Positions 52,238 to 62,075 of a stretch of DNA of 64,000 nt are shown here, in pieces. The stretch comes from Staphylococcus pragensis (GTDB lineage Bacteria; Bacillota; Bacilli; Staphylococcales; Staphylococcaceae): contig NZ_SRPJ01000001.1 of the NCBI RefSeq assembly GCF_004785665.1, forward strand, positions 992,001 to 1,056,000, in the 5' to 3' direction. Each line of letters starts with the position of its first letter. Position 1 is the stretch's first letter. The translations under genes were made by a program, and so were the position numbers. The notes beneath the pieces are model-generated. The model saw only the letters and a program-made list of their open reading frames with translations, had not been told where the DNA came from and ran no database searches.

Positions 52238-53710
52238 TTAATGCATTTGTTTTTCAATTTCATCGGCTACTTGTTGGACATGTGTGCCAATAATAACTTG
52301 TGCAGAGTGTTTACCATTTTTTGTTACACCCACAGCGCCTGCATTTCTAATTTTTTGTTCATCAATAATAGAATTGTCTTTTAATTCCATTCGTAAACGT
52401 GTTGCGCAATTTGTTAATGTATCGATGTTTTCACTACCACCTAAGCCTTCTAGAATTTGACTTGCAGTTTTATGGTATCTGCCTTTTCCAGAAGCGACAG
52501 CTTGATCAGTAGAATCATCGGTAGTGTCATCAGTTGGATCTGTAAGTAAGTTACTTCCTCTACCAATGGTATTTAAATTAAATACGCGAATGACTACTCT
52601 GAAAATTACATAATATAAAATAAAGAAAACTACGCCTTGAACTAACAACATTAATGGATGATTAGCTACAGGGTTGATTAAAGATAAAACGTAATCAATT
52701 AATCCTGCACTAAATGAGAATCCTGCTGTCCAGTGGAAGAACGAAGCGATAAATAAAGATAAGCCTGTTAAGAATGCATGGATTACAAATAATACTGGTG
52801 CTACAAACATGAACGCGAATTCAATCGGTTCGGTAACACCTACGACGAAGGCTGAGACAGCACTGGCTAAGAACCAACCCCATACTTGCTTCTGTTGTTT
52901 AGTATCGGCACTATGATACATTGCTAAAGCTGCAGCTGGGATACCAAACATCATAATCGGGAAGAATCCCGCTTGATAACGGCCTGTTAAACCTTTAACT
53001 GCACCTTGGCCAGTTTGGAATTTACCGATGTCATTAATACCCGCTGTATCAAACCAGAATACTGCGTTCAATGCATGATGAAGGCCTGTTGGAATAAGTA
53101 AACGGTTAAAGAAACCATACAAGAAAGCACCAAATGAGCCAAAGCCTACAAGCCATTTACCAAATGCTACAATGCCTGAGAATACTAGTGGCCATGCAAA
53201 TAATAAAATAACGGCTAAAATCGTACAGAAGAATACAGTCATAATTGGTACTAAACGTTTACCACTAAAGAATGATAAAGCCATAGGTAATTCAACTTCA
53301 CTAAATTTGTTATATGAATATGCGGCAATTAAACCGATAATCATTCCTAAAAATACATTGGAATTATCCATTTTAGTGAAACCTAGATTAACGGCTTTTT
53401 GATTAATGTGAAACATGAGTGCTACATTCTCTGGATTAAGCACTTTAGTCACCATTGCGTAGCCTAAAGCACCTGCTAAGGCAACTGCGCCGTCATTTTT
53501 CTTAGCCATGCCAATCGCAACACCAATTGCAAAGATAAGCCCTAGTTGGCCTAGTATAGCTGTCCCTACCGTTGAAAAGAACAGCGCTACAGTTGGCAAG
53601 ACGTCTAATGCTTTAAGCAAGTTACCAATTCCAACAATTATTGCACCAGCTGGTAACACAGCGACTGGTAACATTAACGATCGCCCTAAATTTTGAAAAA
53701 ACTTAAACAT
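52238..53710 (-). CDS. PTS transporter EIICB, glucose/N-acetylglucosamine family
   Basis: Phosphotransferase permease of 490 aa. EIIC (1-~385) with about 10 TM segments, the SLMLPVAVLPAGAIIVG start, FNRLLIPTGLHHALN and the sugar-contact GVTEPIEFAFMF; linker rich in Thr/Asp; EIIB (~410-490) with phosphorylated Cys435 in LTNCATRLR. No EIIA is fused, so it borrows one. The size and domain order fit the NagE-type N-acetylglucosamine transporter; glucose is the alternative. A cre-like site lies upstream. Confidence 0.9.
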   Translation of the reverse strand: MFKFFQNLGRSLMLPVAVLPAGAIIVGIGNLLKALDVLPTVALFFSTVGTAILGQLGLIFAIGVAIGMAKKNDGAVALAGALGYAMVTKVLNPENVALMFHINQKAVNLGFTKMDNSNVFLGMIIGLIAAYSYNKFSEVELPMALSFFSGKRLVPIMTVFFCTILAVILLFAWPLVFSGIVAFGKWLVGFGSFGAFLYGFFNRLLIPTGLHHALNAVFWFDTAGINDIGKFQTGQGAVKGLTGRYQAGFFPIMMFGIPAAALAMYHSADTKQQKQVWGWFLASAVSAFVVGVTEPIEFAFMFVAPVLFVIHAFLTGLSLFIASFFHWTAGFSFSAGLIDYVLSLINPVANHPLMLLVQGVVFFILYYVIFRVVIRVFNLNTIGRGSNLLTDPTDDTTDDSTDQAVASGKGRYHKTASQILEGLGGSENIDTLTNCATRLRMELKDNSIIDEQKIRNAGAVGVTKNGKHSAQVIIGTHVQQVADEIEKQMH

Positions 53711-53798
53711 CTATAATATTTCCTCCCAAATTACTAAATATTAATTCAAAAAAGTAATTGAAATTTATGTATGTTATACACCTATAATAATTTATCAT

Positions 53799-53817
53799 AT
53801 TTGAAAGCGTTTTTGTG
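53799..53817 (-). promoter_or_regulatory. Candidate cre upstream of the PTS gene
   Basis: Minus-strand ACAAAAACGCTTTCAAAT carries a conserved AACGCTTTCA half and a poorer second half. It is about 95 nt before the ATG. PTS genes are common CcpA targets. Confidence 0.45.
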
Positions 53818-54018
53818 ATGGTATTTTCAGTAAAAATCATCAAATTTGTGGACTTAGATAAATTGATTATGATGAATAATATAAAGTTAGATAAAAGGCT
53901 TATTTAGGAGCATCTTTTGAGTTGAGATTAAAAAACTCTTGAACCTAAATTATGTTCGCAATATTTAAGTTAAGTGTGAAATATATTAGAAATGTATCAA
54001 GAAATAAATATTTAAAAG
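53818..54018. other. Non-coding stretch, part of a 308-base gap
   Basis: AT-rich sequence between the PTS promoter region and the small membrane protein gene. I see no gene, clear terminator or repeat here. Confidence 0.4.
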
Positions 54019-54207
54019 TTATTTCCATCTCATAATCAACATATATATTAAATAAAATACCAACATTAGGATGGCACTTAAAAATATACTTACAGTTAAT
54101 TCTAATCCAATTCCCTTTATAATGTTCTTAGTTCTCAATTGTTTAATAGTAAGTAATACAATGTTCGTTACTAACACTGCAAAAATCATAACAATAAAAG
54201 GATTCAT
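54019..54207 (-). CDS. Small two-TM membrane protein (62 aa)
   Basis: Unrecognised. Starts MNPFIVMIFAVLVTN; hydrophobic helices at about 3-21 and 35-58 flank a basic loop (KQLRTKNIIKG), and the end is MRWK, so both termini are probably on the same side. The ATG at 54207 follows AGGTGG with good spacing, which supports translation. It lies 200 nt downstream of the nuclease-like gene on the same strand. No function can be assigned. Confidence 0.5.
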   Translation of the reverse strand: MNPFIVMIFAVLVTNIVLLTIKQLRTKNIIKGIGLELTVSIFLSAILMLVFYLIYMLIMRWK

Positions 54208-54408
54208 TTTTACCACCTATCATCTGATGTTTAATTTACTTAGACTTTAACTGCTTTTAAAAAATTTAATTATAGTATTATAGCAACTTATAAATTTTGT
54301 GATAAGTAATATATTTCGTAGATGTCCGACTCTTATCCTTGAATGTCACGCAACTAAACTTTTCTAATAAGATTAAGCTCTCAATAATACCTTTTAACTA
54401 TCTCATTA

Positions 54409-56034
54409 TTATAAATATGCGCTCGGTAATTTTGTTAAAATATACTCTTTAGAAAGTGGTTCATCATATTTAATAGTAATTAATTTAACATCATTTTCTT
54501 CGCACAAATCTTGTTTAATTTGATCGTAGCGTTGTTGTTTTAAAAGTTGTGCTTCGCCGCCCCAATGTTCAACCGCTTCGTAGTGTTGAATTCCATTATA
54601 TTCAAATCCCAATTTTAATTGTGGTATATAAATATCAATTTCTAATCCTTGTAGCCAATCGGGACGGAAATGACGTTTACACTGATACTTATGGAAAATA
54701 TCTTCAATAATTTTGAACATTGTGGTCTCAGAAGTCCACTTTTCTCCTATTTTTGCGACACCATATTCTTGGCGTAATATATTCTCAGATTGTTTAAAAT
54801 AGTAATTATTTTTCAAGTCTTCTTCTATTTCAATTTGTTTAAAATACCAACCATACTTTTCTCTAAAACGACTACCAAACTTATCGAATGTGTACCTAGG
54901 CGTAGTTTGATTACATCTGAAACAAATATTATCTTTAAAATTAATATCACTCATTGTGATTTCTTGATTCTCTAAATGTGCATTTACTACTGGATGTATA
55001 TATTTTCTTATGTCTTCTTTCTTATCGATTAATTTAGCAATAGCAGTTTGGGTGCAACTACACATAAAAGGTACTGTTTTAAAGTTCTCTCTAAATGCGA
55101 AAAAGATAGTGTTGTAATTCATAGGATAATAAGTAATATATGCGTCTACATTTTCATTAATAGAAAAATCTATTTTTTGGTTATGGCTATAATTAAGAAA
55201 CCATTTTATTTTATTATTCATATTATGTTGAAACGTTTTGAATTCAGTTAATATTTTTGTAACTAATTTACCTTCTATATATACTTCTTTGTCTTTCCAA
55301 TTTTTTATTAAATTAATAATTTCTTCGATAATTAATTTATGTTCGAGATACTCCATATCATCACATACTTCTATGCTAAATTGTCCATCATTATCTCTAA
55401 AAGATGTTAACTGTTGCAAAAGTGCAATCACTTTTTGGAAATTTTTAGATTTGCTTGGTTTTAGAATGATTTTTAAAATAGCTCTATTTTCATATAATGG
55501 CGCAATTTCTTCTTGAGTATGTTTATAAGCATTAGGATGATTTAGCGCCAATCCATCCAGGTGCATCACCTTCTTACCGTTAATTTCCTTCTCCATAGAG
55601 CGGCTATTAAATGGATGTAATTCAAGACGATGATTTCCTTCACTATTAATTGATGTTTCTATTGTTCCTGCATATTGGCTACCATTTTCTAAAATATCTT
55701 GAATTTCTTTCGCTTCATTTAACGTTTTGAAGATTAAGAAATGTGTAACTACTTCATCATTATTTGTAAAATGCAGTCTTAAGCACCTATCTCTTTCCTC
55801 ACCATCGAAGCTCACCTCTTTAATTCTTGAAAAGGGTATGTGTAATGTTAAGTGATTTGTAAGATTAACTATAAATAATTCATTCAGTCCAAGATAAAAT
55901 GAACTATAAATACTTTGTCCAAAATCATTGTAGTTATAGTAAAAATCACATTCCGTTTTATAAAAAATTGCTGTATCTTCGTATGTATCTTTAATATATT
56001 GATCATTGGCTTCCATACTTTTTCTATAATCCAA
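54409..56034 (-). CDS. Putative zinc-ribbon protein with C-terminal PD-(D/E)XK nuclease-like domain (541 aa)
   Basis: Family not recognised by name. Residues ~45-120 (LFIVNLTNHLTLHIPFSRIKEVSF...) look like a PH-like beta domain. Four cysteines C325-x-C327 and C371-x2-C374 (CSC, CFRC) could bind zinc. The C-terminal 100 residues contain LEIDIYIPQLKLGFEYNGIQHYE with D467, E478 and Q483, the pattern of Vsr/EDxHD-like and other restriction-endonuclease-fold proteins (E-x-N replaces E-x-K). A DNA-cutting role is inferred only. Single gene between terminators; no methylase or toxin partner is adjacent except perhaps the small membrane protein downstream. Confidence 0.65.
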   Translation of the reverse strand: MDYRKSMEANDQYIKDTYEDTAIFYKTECDFYYNYNDFGQSIYSSFYLGLNELFIVNLTNHLTLHIPFSRIKEVSFDGEERDRCLRLHFTNNDEVVTHFLIFKTLNEAKEIQDILENGSQYAGTIETSINSEGNHRLELHPFNSRSMEKEINGKKVMHLDGLALNHPNAYKHTQEEIAPLYENRAILKIILKPSKSKNFQKVIALLQQLTSFRDNDGQFSIEVCDDMEYLEHKLIIEEIINLIKNWKDKEVYIEGKLVTKILTEFKTFQHNMNNKIKWFLNYSHNQKIDFSINENVDAYITYYPMNYNTIFFAFRENFKTVPFMCSCTQTAIAKLIDKKEDIRKYIHPVVNAHLENQEITMSDINFKDNICFRCNQTTPRYTFDKFGSRFREKYGWYFKQIEIEEDLKNNYYFKQSENILRQEYGVAKIGEKWTSETTMFKIIEDIFHKYQCKRHFRPDWLQGLEIDIYIPQLKLGFEYNGIQHYEAVEHWGGEAQLLKQQRYDQIKQDLCEENDVKLITIKYDEPLSKEYILTKLPSAYL

Positions 56035-56104
56035 TATCTATTCACCCATCATTCTTATTTATATGTAATATGCACTTATTAATCATTATATTATGACACA
56101 AAAA

Positions 56105-56138
56105 TAAAGATTGAGAACATGAATCGTCTCAATCTTTA
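56105..56138 (-). terminator. Acyltransferase gene terminator
   Basis: Perfect 12-bp stem TAAAGATTGAGA / TCTCAATCTTTA, followed by TTTTT on the minus strand. Confidence 0.85.
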
Positions 56139-56150
56139 TCTGTAATCAAC

Positions 56151-56777
56151 TTATTTTTCTTTTAATTTGTCTTGAATTTGATGTAATTCTTTTTGAAGCT
56201 CTGAAGTACGTTTTTCAATTTCTTTAGTTAAAAAGTCGATTTTTTCATTTCGTTTTAAGTCTTTTGGAATATCTGATTGATAAATAGGTTTCCCAAATTT
56301 AATTAATGCTTGTCCTGTAATTAAGCCATGTAATTTTGTAGGACCCACGTATGCAGCTGGTAAAATTGGCGCTTTACCTAACATTGCGATTGTTGAGGCA
56401 CCGCGTTTTAAAGGTGCACCTTCTACTGAAGTACGGTGACCTGTTGGGAAGATTCCTACTGTTTTGTTTTCTTTTAATAAATTAACTGGGCGTTTTAACG
56501 TACTTGGACCAGGATTTTCACGGTCTACTGGAAACGCATTTAATGAAGTTAAAAACTTACCGCCCCATTTATTACTGAATAATTCTTTCTTAGCCATATA
56601 ATGAATTTCATTAGGTACAAGTGCTATCCCTAACATAATCACTTCATTATAACTTTCATGAGTACATGTTACGACATATTTATTATCTTTTGGAATATTT
56701 TCTTTTCCTAAAACAAATAAAGATTTAGCCATTTTCACTAAGAAAACATCTAAAATTCTACTAATAATTTTATACAT
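56151..56777 (-). CDS. 1-acyl-glycerol-3-phosphate acyltransferase (PlsC) homologue with altered motifs
   Basis: 208-aa lysophospholipid acyltransferase-fold protein, membrane-associated by its N-terminal hydrophobic helix. Block I reads T39-H40-ESYN-E45, that is HX4E and not HX4D; block II NAFPVDR (R86) is normal; block III is F110-PTGHRTS in place of FPEGTRS; block IV PAAYVGP follows. The catalytic His is kept but its partner acid and the block III Glu are changed. A coiled charged tail ends the protein. AGGTG precedes the ATG at 56777. Confidence 0.82.
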   Translation of the reverse strand: MYKIISRILDVFLVKMAKSLFVLGKENIPKDNKYVVTCTHESYNEVIMLGIALVPNEIHYMAKKELFSNKWGGKFLTSLNAFPVDRENPGPSTLKRPVNLLKENKTVGIFPTGHRTSVEGAPLKRGASTIAMLGKAPILPAAYVGPTKLHGLITGQALIKFGKPIYQSDIPKDLKRNEKIDFLTKEIEKRTSELQKELHQIQDKLKEK

Positions 56778-56942
56778 TTTGTCACCTGCTTCTTTTTTAT
56801 ACACTTTACGATTTTATCATTATACTTATTTTTGAACAACATTTCACAAAGATACATCTAAAGTCTGATAGTAGTTTACTGGCAAATTTTCAAAAAAATA
56901 AGCATAATTGACATATCGACTAATTTAAAATGGAGGTTTAAT

Positions 56943-58205
56943 ATGTCAAATTATAATCAAGATAATTATTCGGAAAATCCAAATTATTATTCACAACCTA
57001 GAAAACCGAAATTTCCATGGTTTAAAACTATCTTGGTTGCTTTAATTGCAGGTATTATAGGAGCATTACTTGTGTTAGGTGTAAGTAAGCTTATGGGTAA
57101 TAGTGGCTTCAATGACAATGGTGGTCAAGTTCAAGAAGTAAGTAATAGTAAAGGTGGCAATGTTCTTGATGGTAAAAGTGATAAATATAAATCAGTCAAC
57201 GCTATGATTAAGGACGTGTCTCCATCTATTGTTGGTGTCATTAATATGCAAAAGGCGACAAGCTTAAATGATTTATTACAAGGTAAATCTACGAAAGCAC
57301 AAGAAGCGGGTGTTGGTTCTGGTGTTATTTATCAAATCAATAATAATTCAGCTTACATCGTAACAAATAATCATGTTATTAGTGGGGCCTCAGAAATTAA
57401 AGTTCAACTACACAGCGGTAAGCAAGTAGAAGCGAAATTGATTGGTAAAGATGCTGTTTCTGATATTGCAGTATTAAAAATTGATAAAGTTGACGGTATT
57501 AAATCAATGAAATTCGCTAATTCTTCTAAAGTTCAAACTGGTGATAGCGTATTTGCTATGGGTAACCCGCTTGGCCTAGAATTTGCTAACTCAGTAACTT
57601 CAGGAATCATTTCTGCTAATGAACGTACAATCGAATCTAATACAACATCTGGTGGTACTAAAGTTAATGTATTACAAACGGATGCGGCGATTAACCCAGG
57701 TAACTCAGGTGGTGCGCTAGTAGATGTTAATGGTAATTTAGTTGGTATTAACTCAATGAAAATTGCTGCTGAACAAGTCGAAGGCATCGGCTTTGCTATT
57801 CCTAGTAATGAAGTTAAAGTTACCATTGAACAACTCGTGAAAAATGGTAAAATTGAACGCCCTTCTATTGGTATTGGATTATTAAACTTAAGTGATATTC
57901 CTGATTCTTATAAAAAAGAATTAAAAACTGATCGTGATGACGGTATCTATGTTGCTAAAGTAAGCCATGGTAGTGACTTGAAAGTTGGAGATATTATCAC
58001 GAAAATTGATGATAAAGAAGTTAAAGAAGATACAGATTTAAGAACTTACTTATATCAAAATAAAAAACCTGGTGAAACTGCTAAATTAACAGTTATTCGC
58101 GATGGTAAATCAAAAGAAGTGACTGTTACGTTAAAAAGTCAAAAATCAACAGCATCTGAATCATCATCTTCAGAATCTGAAAATAATAGTCAATTTATAA
58201 GATAA
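56943..58205 (+). CDS. HtrA-like serine protease, membrane anchored
   Basis: Quality-control protease of 420 aa acting outside the membrane. Short cytosolic tail rich in Asn/Tyr, one TM (~28-49), linker, trypsin-like domain with the complete triad H144 (TNNHV), D174 (VSDIAVLKID) and S255 (NPGNSGGALVD), a PDZ domain (~300-400) and a Ser-rich tail. S. aureus has two HtrA paralogues; the tyrS neighbourhood fits one of them, but I do not assign a number. GGAGG precedes the ATG. Confidence 0.94.
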   Translation: MSNYNQDNYSENPNYYSQPRKPKFPWFKTILVALIAGIIGALLVLGVSKLMGNSGFNDNGGQVQEVSNSKGGNVLDGKSDKYKSVNAMIKDVSPSIVGVINMQKATSLNDLLQGKSTKAQEAGVGSGVIYQINNNSAYIVTNNHVISGASEIKVQLHSGKQVEAKLIGKDAVSDIAVLKIDKVDGIKSMKFANSSKVQTGDSVFAMGNPLGLEFANSVTSGIISANERTIESNTTSGGTKVNVLQTDAAINPGNSGGALVDVNGNLVGINSMKIAAEQVEGIGFAIPSNEVKVTIEQLVKNGKIERPSIGIGLLNLSDIPDSYKKELKTDRDDGIYVAKVSHGSDLKVGDIITKIDDKEVKEDTDLRTYLYQNKKPGETAKLTVIRDGKSKEVTVTLKSQKSTASESSSSESENNSQFIR

Positions 58206-58216
58206 TTATCAAATAT

Positions 58217-58272
58217 AAAAACACACATTTTGCTAATAATACATCCATTGTATTAAGCAAAATGTGTGTTTT
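58217..58272. terminator. Convergent terminator, htrA / MFS gene
   Basis: AAAACACACATTTTGCT pairs with AGCAAAATGTGTGTTTT (17 bp), T-rich at both ends, inner second helix. Confidence 0.9.
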
Positions 58273-58275
58273 ATT

Positions 58276-59685
58276 TTATGCAACCGGTTGATTCTTATGT
58301 GTTAAGAATAACGCAGGAATAATAATGATAAGTAAAGTAACTACTGATACTAAGAAACCTGCATGATAAGCAGTAAGACTATCAGTTATTGAATTACCTA
58401 AACGATTTAATACCATTGCAAGTGTCGTAGCAATGAAGGCAGTACCGAAGCTTGCACCCACATTTTCAATCATATTAATACCAACACCTGCTTCAGCGAT
58501 TTCATCTTCGTTAAGACCCATGTAAGCATCAGTGGTCATACCAAGATTGATGCCACCTACGCTACAACCTCTGATAAATAAAATAATTGAAAGCCATACA
58601 ATGCTGGTATGTTGTGTGATAAACAATAACGGTACTGAGCCAAACATAGCGATTATCACACTAATAATTACGATCCATTTCGACCCATATTTATCAATGG
58701 CTTTGCCTATATATGGACGCGTAATTAACATACCTAAACCTTGCGGGATTAAAGCTAAAGCCGCTTCAATTGCCGTATAGTGTTTGAATGTTTGGAAATA
58801 TAGCGGAATAATGACCATCGGCCCCATAATTCCTATATTTGATAGAAATAATCCTATAAATGAAGCACTATAATTTCTTCTTTTGAAAATAGATAAAGGT
58901 AAAATAGTGTCATTATGTTTATATCGATTATAGAAATAATAGCCTATTAATAAAACTACACCTATAATGACATAAATTAATGTCACAGAATTACTGAAAC
59001 TGTGATAATCTGCTGCTTTAGTTAAACCATAAATAAATACTAAACTGATTAAAGCTAAAAGAAAAACACCTATGAAATCCATGGATTTAGCTTTATTAAA
59101 TGGCTTAAAGTTTGGTAAATATTTCATCTGTAATGTTACGGCGACAATAACGACGACGATATTAATAAAGAACATCCAACGCCAGGAAGCAAAGTGGACG
59201 ATGAATCCCCCAAGCACTGGTCCTAAAATTGGGCCAAATATCATCGGCGTACTCACTACAGCCATGATTTTACCAATATGTTCTTGGCCTGTCGTTTTAA
59301 TTAGCAACGTAAACATCAATGTGGTGATGACCCCAGCACTCAAGCCTTGAATAATACGGAATATAATGAAACTTTCAACATTCCAACTTATACCAGCTAA
59401 GACAGAGGTTAATCCAAATAGTAATGAAGCCCCTATAAATACATGCTTACCATTAAATTGGTTAATTAACCAACCTGCCACAGGAATAATCATGGCTAAC
59501 GCTAAAGTATAGCCCGTAATCCCCCACTGTACAGTATCTAGGGTAGTCTTGAAAGTTTGGTTAAGTTGTTTAATTGCGATATTGATCATTGTTGAATCAA
59601 GCATTGGCGCAATAGCGCCTAAAGCGATTGCCCATGCGGCAGTCATTGTCTCTTTGGAAACTTGATTCGTCCCTTGATTAGACAT
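58276..59685 (-). CDS. MFS multidrug efflux transporter, DHA2/EmrB family
   Basis: 469-aa drug:proton antiporter with about 13-14 TM segments. It shows the family features LDSTMINIAIKQLNQTF in TM1 (motif D1), IFRIIQGLSAGVITTLMF and GPVLGGFIVHFASWRWMFFIN (motif C, antiporter motif, GPxLGG). The start follows GGAGAG. The downstream partner of a MarR regulator whose likely operators lie in the promoter of this gene (59701-59757), so it is probably induced by toxic compounds. Confidence 0.9.
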   Translation of the reverse strand: MSNQGTNQVSKETMTAAWAIALGAIAPMLDSTMINIAIKQLNQTFKTTLDTVQWGITGYTLALAMIIPVAGWLINQFNGKHVFIGASLLFGLTSVLAGISWNVESFIIFRIIQGLSAGVITTLMFTLLIKTTGQEHIGKIMAVVSTPMIFGPILGPVLGGFIVHFASWRWMFFINIVVVIVAVTLQMKYLPNFKPFNKAKSMDFIGVFLLALISLVFIYGLTKAADYHSFSNSVTLIYVIIGVVLLIGYYFYNRYKHNDTILPLSIFKRRNYSASFIGLFLSNIGIMGPMVIIPLYFQTFKHYTAIEAALALIPQGLGMLITRPYIGKAIDKYGSKWIVIISVIIAMFGSVPLLFITQHTSIVWLSIILFIRGCSVGGINLGMTTDAYMGLNEDEIAEAGVGINMIENVGASFGTAFIATTLAMVLNRLGNSITDSLTAYHAGFLVSVVTLLIIIIPALFLTHKNQPVA

Positions 59686-59700
59686 GAATTCTCTCCTTTA

Positions 59701-59757
59701 ATATTGTTTCTTTGTCAACAAAAATATACGCTCTTTTTGTTTCCGTGTCAACAATAT
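59701..59757 (-). promoter_or_regulatory. MFS gene promoter with two 18-bp MarR-type operators
   Basis: TTGACA (59751-59746), 17 nt, TATATT (59728-59723). Two near-identical direct repeats, TTGTTGACACGGAAACAA (59754-59737) and TTGTTGACAAAGAAACAA (59721-59704), 33 bp apart, each have the imperfect dyad TTGTT-N8-AACAA. The first covers the -35, the second lies just after the -10 over the start site. This is the layout of a repressor-occluded promoter; the adjacent MarR protein is the obvious ligand. Confidence 0.75.
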
Positions 59758-59800
59758 GAGAATAAAATTTTTTCTTAACCATGCTTTAACAATTTCTAAT

Positions 59801-60271
59801 TTATGGTCTCCGATCTTGTTTAATAATTTCTTCATCCAAATGCTGATTATATCGATGAATAAAAGCCATCATATTTTTAAATTCTTCATTAGTCATCGTT
59901 TCAAACACTTTTTCATCTCTCTCTTGAAATTCTTGATGTAATTCTGAGTGAATTTGATAAACGTGTTCACCTTCAGGCGTTAATTTAAAATAAATCTCTT
60001 TTTTATTGTTTGGGTTTCTATAGTTTTCAATTAAACCTTTTTGTTGTAAACGTTTTGTAAGTTTACTAATGGCACCTCGCGTCATATATAACGTATCAGC
60101 TAGATAACGCACATTAGGTTGTGAATATTCTTTAATCGCTTCAATACAATGAACTTCACTCGGTTTATAGCCTTTTAATGCAGCTTCCATTTTATCTTTA
60201 TTTAACCAACCTATTTTATTGAATAAATCTCTAAAGCTATTCATTAAGATTTCTTCTTTATTTTTTTGCAT
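59801..60271 (-). CDS. MarR family transcriptional regulator
   Basis: 156-aa winged-helix repressor. wHTH core with VHCIEAIKEYSQPNVRYLADTLYMTRGAISKLTKRLQQKGLIENYRNPNNKKEIYFKLTPEG (~38-100), recognition helix TRGAISKLTKRL and wing NNKKEIYF. It precedes the MFS gene by 115 nt, in which a separate regulated promoter sits. Start at the first ATG (60271) has a weak site; an ATG nine codons later is possible. Confidence 0.9.
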   Translation of the reverse strand: MQKNKEEILMNSFRDLFNKIGWLNKDKMEAALKGYKPSEVHCIEAIKEYSQPNVRYLADTLYMTRGAISKLTKRLQQKGLIENYRNPNNKKEIYFKLTPEGEHVYQIHSELHQEFQERDEKVFETMTNEEFKNMMAFIHRYNQHLDEEIIKQDRRP

Positions 60272-60338
60272 GTTATATCACTCTTTTTAGAAAATTAATA
60301 TTATACACATTATAGCTTACATGTATCCTATATTTCAG

Positions 60339-60382
60339 TATAAAAAAGTCACATAGAAGTGTTTATCTCCTATGTGACTTTA
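60339..60382 (-). terminator. tyrS terminator
   Basis: 12-bp stem AAAGTCACATAG / CTATGTGACTTT (60381-60370 with 60356-60345), T run on the minus strand. Confidence 0.88.
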
Positions 60383-60392
60383 CTTTAATTAT

Positions 60393-61679
<1,287 letters not shown>

Positions 61680-61714
61680 TTATAATATTGAATAAAGATT
61701 TAGCATTTTCATAA

Positions 61715-61995
61715 ATAAAAGCGCCCCTACATTAAAAAATGTAAGGGCGCTTGGTTGCACGTTACCACCATACTTAAAACAAACCAATACTATAATACCA
61801 CTCACAAATAGCTTTATAAATGATATTCAAGCATAGCTGTTCACTCTCTTAATGATACGTTCATTAATAAAACGTAGGATAATTCTTAATAAGGTGTATT
61901 CATACAAAAGTAAGTGTTAGTTCACAGCACCCACTAACTCTCTGGGAATCTTACTAAAATACTACTTCTCCTTTTATCCAATATATATTGAATTG
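61715..61995 (-). ncRNA. T-box leader of tyrS
   Basis: On the minus strand: stem I with GAGAGTTAGTGGGTGCTGTGAA, a specifier TAC (61899-61897) in GAATACACC, which is a tyrosine codon, then the T-box variant TGGTGGTAACGTGC, and a terminator AAGCGCCCTTACATT / AATGTAGGGGCGCTT with TTTATTT. It senses uncharged tRNA-Tyr. The antiterminator element carries a less common form of the T-box (GGTAACG). Confidence 0.92.
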
Positions 61996-62001
61996 CTTTT
62001 A

Positions 62002-62030
62002 ATTATAGGTAAGAGATGTTTAAAAGTCAA
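62002..62030 (-). promoter_or_regulatory. tyrS promoter
   Basis: TTGACT (62030-62025), 17 nt, TATAAT (62007-62002), only 46 nt from the start codon of the divergent glycosyltransferase gene. Confidence 0.75.
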
Positions 62031-62075
62031 CTTCATGAATGTGGTATACTATATTTAAATTTTAGGAGGTTCGAG

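Noticed and set aside
52238..53710. Fused EIIA domain in the PTS protein
   Set aside because: The protein ends with EIIB at residue 490; no EIIA sequence follows.
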